Below are positions 23,594 to 34,403 of a stretch of 64,000 nt of DNA, one piece after another; within the stretch, counting starts at the first letter, position 1; every line of letters begins with the position of its first letter. The translations under genes were made by a program, and so were the position numbers. Location of the stretch: NCBI GenBank assembly GCA_964020975.1, contig OZ026618.1:39422546-39486545 (forward strand), read 5' to 3'. Origin of the DNA: Hermodice carunculata (Eukaryota; Annelida; Polychaeta; Eunicida; Amphinomidae). The notes under the pieces were generated by a model, which was not told the origin of the DNA, made no database searches, and worked only from the letters and a program-made list of their open reading frames with translations.

Positions 23594-23895
23594 CATGACA
23601 GCACAGGCGCTCGTAACGTTCAACAGTCAAGCTTCCGTGCTAATATACGCGGGGGGGGGGGGGGGAGGAGTGGATCATCTTATTAGCACAAACATTTGAC
23701 TGCACATATGAATACATAATATTTTATTGCAGATATGGCCCTATGTGGGTTATTGAACGCATAGATGTTCCAGGTCCCCCCTTCTTCATTCCATCCTCCT
23801 CTCCCCCCCTCGCCCCCCCCCCCCCCCCCCGCGATAAAGGCCTATTAGCACGGAGGCTTGACTGACTGAACGTTACGAGCGCCTGTGCATGACAG
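23594..23895. mobile_element. 286-bp foldback transposon, CATGACAG duplication
   Basis: The element spans 23602-23887. The left arm (from 23602, CACAGGCGCTCGTAACGTTC then GTGCTAATA and a run of G) and the right arm (run of C then TATTAGCACGGAGGC to GAACGTTACGAGCGCCTGTG at 23887) form an inverted repeat of about 65-75 bp with few mismatches. An exact 8-bp direct repeat, CATGACAG, flanks it (23594-23601 and 23888-23895). The arms end inside in homopolymer G and C runs (about 23650-23665 and 23813-23830). There is no coding capacity. The 8-bp duplication suggests a hAT-type MITE. Confidence 0.88.
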
Positions 23896-24340
23896 CCCCT
23901 GTCTGAAGGCAAACACGTACTAGGCCGTAGTTTGGTAAAGGTGGCTTTCTATTTTCTCATTTTTTGTGCCTTATTACCGAGTTTGTGCTTTCAAATTTTT
24001 TCCAAGTTTACACACGTATAGGTCCTATATCTTATCAAATAAAAAAATTTTAAAACCCTAAAACGCCCGAAAAATAGTCAAAATGGGTTCGACATTAGGG
24101 CCTTCCTTAAGTAATATCAAAGCTTCCGCGGGCTTTGACGCCTGGACCCCCAACAAAGGCTCCTGTGACCCACGCCTCTGAGGGTACCTCTCTTTTAAAA
24201 AAACTTCCACCCACCCCCCCCGTTGATTTTTCACTGACGTCAGAACATAAAATTAGGTCAAGCGAAACATCCAGAATATATATATATATATATGGCACTC
24301 GCACATAACCAGCTCCATTGAACTATTCTTTTTAGGAATT
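23896..24340. other. Unassigned sequence
   Basis: No gene. A short AT tract lies at 24276-24292. Confidence 0.45.
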
Positions 24341-24526
<186 letters not shown>

Positions 24527-24774
24527 CGTGTGGACGAAAAGCAAATGCAAGTCGTTTATAAAGTGGTTAACAAATGCAAGTGGTTAATAAAGTAGGGTAC
24601 ACGGATGCTGTTATAAAGGAAATCAGAGTTGTTTGAAAGTCACCTGCTCCCAGACGGTGTATTTGCTGCATTCAATTATTCATAGCTATGGCAACTGGAG
24701 GCTTTTAAATAGTGAAGTGTACATGTTTCTGGCTTCGTCTACCAGACAACGATAGCTGTACATGTAAGACCAGA

Positions 24775-25095
24775 CTATGGTTTGTATTGACTGCGAAAAT
24801 TTACGCGTCTGTTCTTGATTATATTTCCATCTGAATCACGTATCAAAAAGTCTTGAATGTCAAAATATTGTAATTTAGATGAAGTACCATCAACCTGAAG
24901 ATTAGATTTTTCTACCTTATGTTTTGAGCATAATTTTGCTGCACGAAATATAAAACATCTTCAATAGTAATTGCAAGCCGTATAACGCAATCTTCCATCC
25001 GTGAGCTGCCAAAAACGGACGTAATACAAAGGATCTGTCAAACAATGACTGAACTCAATATCAAAGAAAAATATGTAATGTTTTGAATCAAACGA
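24775..25095 (-). pseudogene. Unrecognised decayed ORF remnant
   Basis: On the reverse strand one frame reads almost openly for about 105 codons with a single internal stop, ending at a TAG (24775-24777). Visible segments include FDIEFSHCLTDPLYYVRFWQ (about 25060-25000), KHKVEKSNLQVDGTSSKLQ and YFDIQDFLIRDSDGNIIKN (about 24865-24809). The composition looks protein-like and is not low complexity. I do not recognise a family. It could be the C-terminus of a mobile-element protein or a host exon with one substitution. Confidence 0.35.
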
Positions 25096-26689
25096 AACTT
25101 CAAGGATTCCTCAAATTTTGTGTAGAAATGTAGTGTGACAAATTAACAAGAGAAAAAAACACGAGGAGACAACCATATTACGTACAGGGAAGTGTATGTA
25201 CGAACATACAAATATGTGTCGGTGTGCGTGCGTGATTGTGTGTGTGTGTGTGTTTCTTGATGCATAAACATGATATAACACATGCTGAAAAGAAATCAAA
25301 TTAAATTAAATTGAAAATAACAGCCCTTATCCATTAAACTTGCCAATTAGTTCGTGAAATATGTTTCTAGCCAAAAAGCTTTGAATATCGCCCTATACTG
25401 GATTTGGCTCTTTGCTTTTGCCGTGGTCACTAGAATCACCCTAACCGAAGAGACAAGAGGATGAAAGTGTGGTCGCATAACCATTATCATAGTGAACACT
25501 TTCAAATTTTCGACCCCCCGTACAGCGATTTAAACAAGATGTGAGTAGCATCTCTTCACAGCCGAATATATCGGCGAAGTCCCTCATTAACTAAAAACGT
25601 TAACGAAGGCAATATCACTTAGGATGTGCCTATTCCAAACATCCACACATTATAGCGAGCTGCAGTATCGCCTGAATTCAATGTAGAAACATGGGCTTAT
25701 TCTACATCTTTGCATAAGTCTTAAGACTTCTATTAATCACAACTGTTTTGTTGTTTCTGAAGCTAAGGGAGTGGATATACATTGTGTTAAAATCTCCAAT
25801 TTTAATGAGTTTTGTTTCCTGTCAACACGTGATAAAGTTACAATTAGGCTCTAAATTAGTGCGCACGTCCATGTCTCCGGTACTAAACTGTTCATAGAAA
25901 TACTGCTAATTTGTTTATATCTTCAGGAGATTGACCCCCAAAATTAGTAATTATTTGATTAAAAGGTCAACAGTTGGTGCCAGAGATATGTAGGTATGAA
26001 GTAGAATTAATTAGTTCGGGCTCCCCATTGTTTGTCAATGGGACTCGTATGTCAGCACGTTCCACTGACCACCATTTTGAATTTAAAAAGCTGTCAGAAA
26101 AGTTCTGCGACTTGTATTAGGATTGCAACTTCCGATTTAAATACATGCACAGGTATAGTTGAAAAATACTAGGCTTTGTGAACAACCCGCTCTAAGCTCA
26201 CCTTGACCTTCAAGATAAAAGAAGTGCCACCGTGACAAAGGGGTACTCAGAAGCGTCTGTTTGTCATACGGGAGATGTGAATTTATTTCCCGCCAAATAT
26301 CTGACCCGATAGCCAAGCAACGGTGAAAATCAACCGCCATGCTACGGGCGTACTGACGGAAGACCAAGGTTGTAACTTACATTTTTTGAAAAAGATACAC
26401 AGCCCAAGCATGTGACAACTCGTTCTTGTACCAAGCTCAGCGTGTGTGCGTGGAATATGATTGTGACTTGTTAAACACTTATTTTTTCCACGTCGTTAGT
26501 TTGGTCTTGGTTTGACTAAAGCAACATATTTTGCCACGTTTGATTCAAGGACGTGCCCGCATACATGGGTGCTTCCTTTTTGAATGATACGGGCGGAAAA
26601 GCAGCACCACAGCTAATAAGAGTGTTTTGGATTTAAAAGCCACTGGCCGAGTGGTTTTAGAGCAGCGTTTTATGTTTTTTCCGAAAATT
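25096..26689. other. Unassigned sequence
   Basis: No gene, RNA or repeat family that I can name. A short (TG)n lies near 25237-25252. Confidence 0.45.
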
Positions 26690-26832
26690 CGTCAAAAAAA
26701 AAAAAAAAAAAAAAAAAATGCCAGCACTAACTGAACGAAATTAGATTTAGGAGTGTGAAGAGGTGTCTCCATGCAATTTCAAAGCAATCGGCAAAGCGGT
26801 TTCGGAGTAGCAGATTTTAAAAGATTTAACAG

Positions 26833-26863
<31 letters not shown>

Positions 26864-27806
26864 TCAGCAGAGTGCCACCTTTCGAGGGAACTCACCAATG
26901 ACCTACCCAAGGTATGTCCTCACCAAGTTTGAAGTCAATCTATGGTAGGCCGTTTTGATATTTAGTCCTGTTTGGCAATACCACTATATCATTCAGCAAT
27001 ATCGCTGAATCATTGTGCGATATTGCCCAATCATTAAGCGGTATCTCTAAATATTTAGCGATATTGCCTCATGTTTAGTGATATAACTAAGTATTAAACG
27101 ATATCGCTCAATCAATAAGAGATATCCCTCAATTATTTGGTGATCTGGCGAAATGATTTGATATAACTCAAATGATATAAGTGATATCGCTCAAGGATAT
27201 AGGGATATTCCCAAGTCATTTGGAGATATTCCTAAATATGTAGGCCTATGATTTAGCCGTTTTGATATTCATAATCCTGTTTGGCGATATCACTAAATCA
27301 GAGGCATCTCTCGAACTGAGTTAGGAATATAACTAAATGATTCAGAGATGTCACCACATGAGGCCATTTAGTGGTAAAGCTAAATGATTCACAGATATCA
27401 ATTAATGGTTTGGCGATTTCGCTGAATAATTTGGTGATATCGCGAAATGATTTAGCAATATCGCTTAACGAATGAGTGATATCGCCACAATGGTCTACAT
27501 GTCAAAGTGGCTTGTAACATGAATCTGTCTGAAGATTTTGCTGAAGAAATCGAAGTCGTGAGTTACCATTGCAATCCCATTGACTGAAATAGCAATCAAT
27601 AGGAATGTCGCGCTGGCCGATAAGCATCCAAGTTGAAAATCCTGATCAGGGATCCCGAGCAACATGATATAGTTAACATCTCTATTGGACCCTTCTACAA
27701 AGTCCAAAGATGGCTAATTTTCACCGAATTTCAGCAAAATCTGAGTGATGATTTTGGAAACAAGTCGCAATTAGCAAATATAAAAGCAAATAATAAATTA
27801 TACCCC
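26690..27806. repeat. Outer ~520-bp repeat array, left portion
   Basis: Modules such as CAATTTCAAAGCAATCGGC (26776), GGTTTCGGAGTAG (26799), CCACCTTTCGAGGG (26876) and CACCAAGTTTGAAGTCAATC (26921) are the same units found repeatedly at 28.7-30.7 kb. Here they are interrupted by a short palindromic minisatellite (26985-27485). They resume with GCAATCAATAGGAATGTCGC (27591) and TTTCAGCAAAATCTGAGTGA (27731), then stop at an A-rich tract. The array appears to continue at 31011-31250, on the far side of the inner element. Confidence 0.7.
26985..27485. repeat. ~21-bp palindromic minisatellite, GCGATATCGC core
   Basis: About 24 diverged units of roughly 21 bp. Each carries a self-complementary AGCGATATCGCT-like core separated by AATGATTTA or CAATCATT. 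A longer marker, GCCGTTTTGATATT followed by TCCTGTTTGGC, occurs at 26948 and again at about 27256, giving a higher-order spacing near 308 bp. Because each unit is palindromic, the array reads the same on both strands. Confidence 0.75.
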
Positions 27807-27869
27807 CCATAAAAAAAACAAAAAAAACAAAAAAACAAAAACACAAACAAAAAAAAAAAAAAAAACAAA

Positions 27870-27904
<35 letters not shown>

Positions 27905-27920
27905 AAAAACCAAAAACAAA
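27807..27920. repeat. A-rich AnC low-complexity tract
   Basis: A-rich with scattered C, directly before the left hairpin of the element that follows. Frames through it on the reverse strand are Phe/Cys-rich artefacts. Confidence 0.9.
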
Positions 27921-27959
27921 CAAGAGGACTGTGACAGTCCTGTGCTCAGCTGACTAACT

Positions 27960-28620
27960 TACCCTACGACCTTGGAACTGAGGTTAAGGTCACTGACTCA
28001 TTATGAATCTAACTTTCATAGAGGGCCATCCCCATATGCAAGATCAAAGTCACAATACAAATACTTCTTAGGTTATCACGCATCCAGTAAAATCCATGTT
28101 AGTGGCCATGTGACCTTGACAATGAGGTCAAGATCACTAATGTACAGTCTCAATCTTTCCTAAATAGAGGACCATCAACAAGTTCAACATTAAGGTCCTA
28201 CTTTCCACAGTTCTCAAGTTACAAAATGAAAAGTAAACTTCATGTAAGTGTCTGGGTCCCAGTGACCTTGGGAATGAGGTTAAGGTCACCCATGTACTGT
28301 CTAAGTCTGGCCTTTGCTCAGGACAACCATCATGTTCAACATCAACGTCCAAGTTCAAATAGCTCTCAACTTGTCCGGTGAACAGTAAAATTTGAGCAAG
28401 TGGCCCTATGACCTTGGGAATGAGGTCAAAGTCACTCGTCTACTGTCTAAGTCTGGCTGTTATTAAGGACAACTAGCATGTGCAAAATGAATGTCCTACC
28501 TTTAATAGTTCTCAAGTTACCCTATGAACAGGGAATTTCATGCACCTCGCCTTGTGACCTTGGTAATGAGGGCAAGGTCACTCACCTACTGTACGTGGAT
28601 CACCCTCATACCCAAAAGTG
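27960..28620 (+). repeat. 147-bp tandem array with TGACCTTG..CAAGGTCA core
   Basis: Five units, with GACCTT starting at 27968, 28112, 28264, 28410 and 28556 (spacings of 144, 152, 146 and 146 bp). Each core is an imperfect palindrome, GTGACCTTG then about ten bases then CAAGGTCAC. It is followed by CTACTGTCTAAGTCTGGC and a segment with TTCTCAAGTTACC.ATGAACAG. It forms the left half of the hairpin-ended element's interior. Confidence 0.85.
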
Positions 28621-28639
28621 TCTTTATGCAATTTCAAAG

Positions 28640-30670
28640 CAATTGGCTGCGTATATACAAGGATAAAGACTTTTGAAGATATGGCCAAAAAAAATGAACA
28701 AAAAAATCATTTAAAAATCAAAATATCACTGGACTGTGACCATTTGAACAAACTTGGTAGATGCCCACCCAAGGAACACCCCCACCAAGTTTGAAGTGAA
28801 TCTAGCTGATGGTTTCGCAGAAGAAGTAAAAAAATTGTCAATTAGTATTGCAAACCCTAATGACTTTGCAAGCCCCATCGACTTGTATGGTGATCAATAG
28901 GCATGTAAATCGAACAAGAAAAATTCTTTAAAAAAAACAAAATCACTTGACCGTGAACATTTGAATGAACTTGGTAGAAACCCACCCGAGACACAACCCC
29001 ACCAAGTTTGAAGTGAATCTTGTTAACGGTTTTCAGATGAGGTAGAAAATGTAAACTACCATTGCAATTCCCATCGACTTACATAGTAAACAAGAGGAAT
29101 GTATGCATTGACCAACAGGTACCCAAATTGAAAAAATTGTTAAAAATTAGGGATCCACAGCAATGCCACTTGGTGAACAGCCTTGTGTGACCCTTCCACA
29201 AGGTACATACCCACCAAGTTTCAGCACTATCTGACAGATGGTCTTAGAGAAGTCTAAAAAAGCCAAAACGCACAAAAATTCATAAAAAAAATAGAAAAAA
29301 GTCACAGCGCCACCTGCTGAACAACTTAAGGTCTGGGGGTCCTCAGAAGTGTCCCCATTCAATTTCAAAGTAATTGGCAACTGGGTTTCGGAGTAGAAGA
29401 TTTTTTAAGATCCCTTCCCCCCCCCCCCCAAAAAAAAAACAATTCATTAAAATTCGAAAAATCACTGGACCATGACCATTTTAAAGAGCTTGGTAGAGAC
29501 CTACCAAGACACATCCCCACCAAGTTTGAAGTGAATCTAGTTAACCGTTCTGGAGATGAGGTCGAAAATGTGAATTACTATTGCAATTCCCATTGACTTA
29601 CATTGTAAACAATAGGAATATTGCACTGACCAACAGGTTCCCGAATTGAAAAATTCGTTAAAAATCAGGGATCCACAGCAATGCCACCTTGTGAACAACT
29701 TTGAGTGACCCTTGCACACAAAAAAGCAAAAACAAAAACAAAACAAACAACCCCCCCCCCCGAAAAACAAAAAAACAAAAACAAAAAAAAACAAAAAAAA
29801 CAACATATCCACCGAGTTTTAGCACAATCTGAGAGATTGTTTTGGAGAAGTCGAAAATAGCAAAAACGTACAAAAATTCATGAAAAAAAAAAATAGAAAA
29901 AATTGCAGCGCCACCTGTTGAACAAATTAAGGTATGGGGGTCCCCAGAAGTGTCCCTTTACAATTTCAAAGTAAATGGCAACGCGGTTTCGGAGATTTTT
30001 TACGATCTTCCCCAAAAATTAACCAAAAAATTATTAAAAATCCAAGAATCACTGAACCGTCACCATTTAAACGAACCTGGTAGAAACCAACCAAACGTAC
30101 ATTTCCACCAAGTTTGAAGTCAATCTGGATGACGGTTTTGGAGAAGACGGCAAAAATGTGAGTTAGCATTAGAATGTCCATTGACTTACATTGTGATCAA
30201 TAGGAAAGCTACATTGACCGACAAGTACCCGAATTGAAAAAAAAAAAAATGTTAAAAATCAGAATCCACAGCAGTGCCACCTAGTGCACAACTTTGTTTG
30301 ACCCTTCTGCAAGGAACATATCCACCAAGTTTCAGCTTATTCTGAGTGACGGTTCTGGAGATGAAGTCAAAAATAGCTAAAACACACAAAAAAAATCATA
30401 TTTTTTTTAATCGCAGCGCCCTCTGGTGAACAAATTAAGAACTATGTGTCCCTGTGGGATATCAAAGCAATTGGGTGAGCAGTTTTGGAGAAGATTATTT
30501 AAGATTTCCCCCCAAAATCAAAATGAACAAAAAAAAAAATAATAATTAAAAACCCCAAAAAGCACTGGGCCGTGACCACTTGAACAAAGTTGGTACAGAC
30601 CCACCCAAGGTACATCCCCACCAAGTTTGAAGTGGATCTGGCCAACGGTTTTTGAGAAGAAGTCCAAAAT
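28640..30670 (+). repeat. ~520-bp tandem array, about 4 units
   Basis: Marker GGATCCACAGCAATGCCAC occurs at 29151 and 29669, and a variant GAATCCACAGCAGTGCCAC at 30262 (spacings of 518 and 593, the latter stretched by homopolymer and A-rich insertions). Other markers recur in the same order: CCCCACCAAGTTTGAAGTGAATC, CATTGACTTACATTGT, CACCAAGTTTCAGCAC, AGCGCCACCTG, and CAATTTCAAAGTAATTGGCAAC. One unit holds an AnC tract (29717-29805). Open frames here are repeat by-products. Confidence 0.85.
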
Positions 30671-30687
30671 GTGAATTGTGGATGGAC

Positions 30688-30688
30688 A

Positions 30689-30729
<41 letters not shown>

Positions 30730-30745
30730 ACAGACGGACGTTGGA
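30688..30745 (+). repeat. (GAC)n microsatellite with GGACAGACGG
   Basis: About 13 GAC units (30690-30728) followed by GGACAGACGGACGTTGG. It sits just inside the terminal hairpin, the usual microsatellite position in pearl-like elements. Confidence 0.9.
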
Positions 30746-30785
30746 CCCTCACAAAAGCTCAGCTGACTGACTAGTCAGCTGAGCT

Positions 30786-30968
30786 AAAAAACAAACAAAC
30801 AAACACCCCAAAAAACAAAAAAAAAAAACAAAAACAACAACAAAAAACAAAACAAAACCAAAAAAAAAAAAACGAAAAAAAGCCAAACAAAAACATAAAC
30901 AAAACAAAAACCAAAAAAAACAAAAACCCAAAACGAAACGAAACAAAGCAACAAAAAAAAAAAAAAAC

Positions 30969-31010
<42 letters not shown>
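30786..31010. repeat. Long A-rich AnC low-complexity tract
   Basis: About 220 bp of A with scattered C and G, directly after the right hairpin. It ends in a run of about 30 A. The reverse-strand Phe/Cys-rich frames over it are artefacts. Confidence 0.95.
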
Positions 31011-31013
<3 letters not shown>

Positions 31014-31250
31014 AGCAGATCTCCAGGTACCTGGCAGTATACCCATGTAATGTGCAGTGATTTTTAAGTGGTTTTACAGATATTTGAAAGATTTTTGCAA
31101 AAATGAACAAAAAAACATCCCTCAGAAATTCTCAAAACATTGCTGGCCCTTGACCTGTGGAACAAATTTGGTAGAGACCTACTCAACGTAGATCCCCAAC
31201 AAGTATGATAGGTGATCTAACAGACGGTTTAAAGTATAAATTGACACTGA
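31011..31250. repeat. Outer ~520-bp repeat array, right portion
   Basis: Diverged modules GTGATTTTTAAGTGGTTTTACAG, GAACAAATTTGGTAGAGACC and CCCAACAAGTATGATAGGTGATC match the ~520-bp unit in order. They pick up about where the left portion stopped (near 27790), which is the basis for calling the element between them a nested insertion. Confidence 0.6.
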
Positions 31251-32208
31251 AATTGTGGTCTTCAGCAGATTACCGCTCTTCTTTATCCTCAGATGTCTGA
31301 AACAAGTAAGCGAAAATGCATCTCCACCCAACGAAGAAGACTTTTTTTTTTTTTTTTACCAGATTGAGGACAATTTCGAAAACGAGTTTAAAATACCTTA
31401 TATCAGTTAAATGAGTTGCAGGATACGTTTTCTCCGCTAAAGAATTTATTTAGTGTGTAAACTTAGTCGATGATTTTTATCTATGATGTTCAGAAGTAAA
31501 GGCGTCAGGAATATTTCTTCGGTGAATATGGCTCAAGGCTAAGAGGACGCTATATATAGCTTCACCTTATGTAAGCCGGTCCCTGTCGACTAGTTAAAGC
31601 TGGTATGGTTAACAATAAAAGTCACATTGGATCGATGAGCACAGCCTGAGGTGACTGCCAAGAAGAAAAGACATTGATGCCCGTGCCCCGGGACGTCCAT
31701 TCAGATGGCACATAAATCTTCCTGCGTCTGCTGTTCCTTGCCAGTAGATGGCTGAGTGTGTTTGATGTTATAGCAACACCAAGGAATCCACTTGTCGGTG
31801 GCCTGTATTTGCACAAATTTAGTAAGGCAGAGTGGAACCTCTAATTAAGACCACCCCGGGAAGAGACCACTTCTACATTTGCGACTAACAATTCACGGTG
31901 CTGTTTTTGTTTCCCCTGACTAAATGTTATGACATAATAAGACTGGTCCTCTGTTATTACCACTTTTTTAGTCTCTTTAGTGGTTTTAATAGGGAGATCC
32001 ACGATCTACTTCTCAGACCTATCACGAATCCAACCCAGACCAACAGTAAACACAAAACCCCGTTTTGTTAATGATATTTAGATATCATTGGCTGTACCAT
32101 ATCTCACTTGATGCTACTGCTCCTCCAGTTTTCAGCTGATGACAGCAGGACAAAACTCCTTTCCTTACCTAAACATAACATTGATAAAACAACAAAGTCA
32201 CAACTTAC
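31251..32208. other. Unassigned sequence
   Basis: No supported gene. A 64-codon reverse-strand frame (31622-31816) has protein-like composition, but no family or splice signals that I trust. Confidence 0.4.
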
Positions 32209-32346
32209 GGTGTCTACATCATCCTTGACTGGATGCCTGAATGGCGACGTGCGATGAACGCGTGATCTGCAGACTGTAGATTCTGGCGCTGAATTCAGCA
32301 CGAGCACTGGAGAATGGGATCCAGGTACCGTGCTGTGCAAGCCTAA
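32209..32346 (-). CDS. Candidate 138-bp host exon, function unknown
   Basis: On the reverse strand a textbook acceptor (TTCCTTGTTCCTGTTGCAG, ending at 32347) precedes a 138-bp stretch. This is followed by a consensus donor, ACC then GTAAGT (32208-32203). The length is a multiple of three and one frame is fully open (LGLHSTVPGSHSPVLVLNS at its start). The peptide is rich in Ser, Pro and Val and matches no domain known to me; it may be a disordered segment, or the exon may be untranslated. No adjoining exons were identified. Confidence 0.3.
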
Positions 32347-32349
32347 CTG

Positions 32350-34403
32350 CAACAGGAACAAGGAATGAAAATTGTCGCTGGTCCGCGCAGTCGCGATAAT
32401 TTGGAAAATATATTAGGAAGGATCACATTTTCATTTTCTCCTGCATTCAATTTGCCGATCACAGAACTCCCAGTAACCTAAAATGGAGTCTCTATATAAT
32501 TGCTGTCAAATGTATCAAGGACAATATAGCCACAGCGAGATCACCAAAATATTAAATCTTAATGCCTGGGACTGTCTGTGCATGACCTGAGAATAATATC
32601 ACCAGCAAATTATGTGGTAATTTGAAGCGATGGTTTTATGAGTCCAGATTTACCCACATAGCATGAGTTCTTCCTTCGCATATTCGGGACCGCGGTCCAT
32701 ATATATCAATTTCCGTTCTACGGCAAACTAAAGGGGGGAAATTACCCTTGATTAATCAAAGAGAAATATCTTCCCACGGCACATTTTCTGCATTGGAAAG
32801 ACAGCTCTGAATGTTGCACCGCAAAAGACGGTGGGAACTTAACTCCTTTGTGCTTTTATGAGACAGAGTTAACCAGTTCGTATGGAAACCCATTGTAAAT
32901 ACACCGTGGTTCGGAGCACTAAAACATTTCTCATACTGCGCATCCATCGAACTTGTGAACTAGTTGACGTTTTGTCGCTATCGACACTTGCCGTCCGGTC
33001 TTTTGTCTTGTTTCCCATTATATATTACCTAACACGTGTATCTCTCATGATTTGAACTCTACATCAAACAGTGAATTAGATACTGCAAGTTTGTCCGCTA
33101 TCATTTGTGTACGTAACTGGCCTTTAGTACAAGTATGAGCTAAAACACAATTCATCGAAATCAATGTAAATTTATGGCTCATCGACTGTTAGAGTTAACC
33201 GTTGAACGATCATGTTAGGTGAGCTTGAGGCAACAGCTTGCTGGGGAATGTACTCAGCCGGTTATCGCCCTCTCTCTTTTCAATGAAAGTAAATGATGAA
33301 AGTAAAATAATAGAGAAAAACAAGGCAGACGACATTTTGCAAATTGATTTTCCTGTCACTGACAATAGGTTTTAGCGGATAAGAGTTAAAACGGATTGCA
33401 AATAACTGCCGTCTGTCTGGTCAAAGCTATTATCATATGCTAACAAAACTGAGGAGAATTCGCGACCAAAGCCCTGGGAATTCCACTGGATAACCGCATC
33501 CTTTCTCGCTGTCAAGATGTAAAATCAACACATTCAATCGCGCTGTCAACCACAGAAATTAACTGTGGACGGATCATGTCGGCATACATTCGAAGTGTCA
33601 CATGCTTCATTTCAAGCTAAACGGTCGCATTACGCATGCGGCCGCTTTGAGTTATGATTGAGGAGAGAAAGGCTGTATTCCTGTGGATTATCCGCTCCAA
33701 ATAAAACCAATATTATGTTCATGTCCATTTCAACGTAACTGTACACTTATATTGTGACATGGATCTTTAAAGTCGTCCATGGGTCATTGCAGGTTCACCG
33801 ACGGAGCGAGGAGTACCCTTGACAGTGGCAGCCCTTGGGTTGAGGTCAAGGCTAATTCGAGGTCCTTGAATGCGCCTCAAATGGCTCCTGGACGAGCAGT
33901 AAAGCGCATTCCTTTATACTCCCAGGTCATTTGCTTAAGTTTTACCGAGGGTGCAAGTCTGATATTTTGTTATTGATATTTCCGTTGGCAACCAAATGAA
34001 CACGATTGTATGAGCAACTAACTCCTGCTGCACAGTGGAGCAGGACATCACGGACCATACATGAAGGCTAAAAAATAAAGTCTTAATTTTCACCACTTTA
34101 GCAACTCAGAGAAAGGCATCGTCATAATTCATTTTACATATTTTTATGTCCTTTGCCGACCATAACCCAACGAAAGGAGACCACGATAGTCGGGATAATG
34201 AAAAGGAATGATCAACCGCCAAACTGTTTTGATGATTAGGCAGCCAGAATCCAAGTTTGATGTGACGACGATATTCTTAATCCTAGCTACATATTTGAAT
34301 TATCTATGTTTTTACACATTTGAACCTGACCTGAGCGATTGCTGGTCCCTTCTGTACCTGCACAAAAAACATTCCCGAATACAAAGTTCAAAATTTAGTG
34401 CAC
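32350..34403. other. Unassigned, apparently low-copy sequence
   Basis: No recognisable repeat family, gene or RNA. It has fewer simple repeats than the flanks, so it may be host unique sequence (intron or intergenic). Short frames (32756-32947 reverse, 33779-33976 forward) lack support. Confidence 0.4.

Larger units (their letters stand above)
27921..30787 (+). mobile_element. Hairpin-ended tandem-repeat element (pearl/HINE-like)
   Basis: A 2.87-kb non-autonomous element. The left end carries a palindrome (27925-27941, AGGACTGT-G-ACAGTCCT) followed by GCTCAGCTGAC. The right end is a perfect 13-bp-arm hairpin (30756-30785, AGCTCAGCTGACT, loop GACT, then the complement) ending GAGCTAA. The core holds a 147-bp array, a ~520-bp array and a (GAC)n tract with GGACAGACGGACG just inside the right hairpin. 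This order matches the published style of bivalve pearl and Helentron-associated interspersed elements: conserved end, tandem core, microsatellite, terminal hairpin. No protein is encoded. Both ends abut A-rich tracts, and it sits inside another tandem array. The Helentron link is inference. Confidence 0.7.

Noticed and set aside
27721-27919. Phe/Cys-rich membrane-like reverse frames (also at 29.5-29.9, 30.7-31.1 and 60.4-60.6 kb)
   Set aside because: They are translations of A-rich AnC tracts read on the other strand.
27960-28620. CRISPR-like array
   Set aside because: Units are 147 bp with diverged full-length similarity and no unique spacers; the context is a eukaryotic repeat element.
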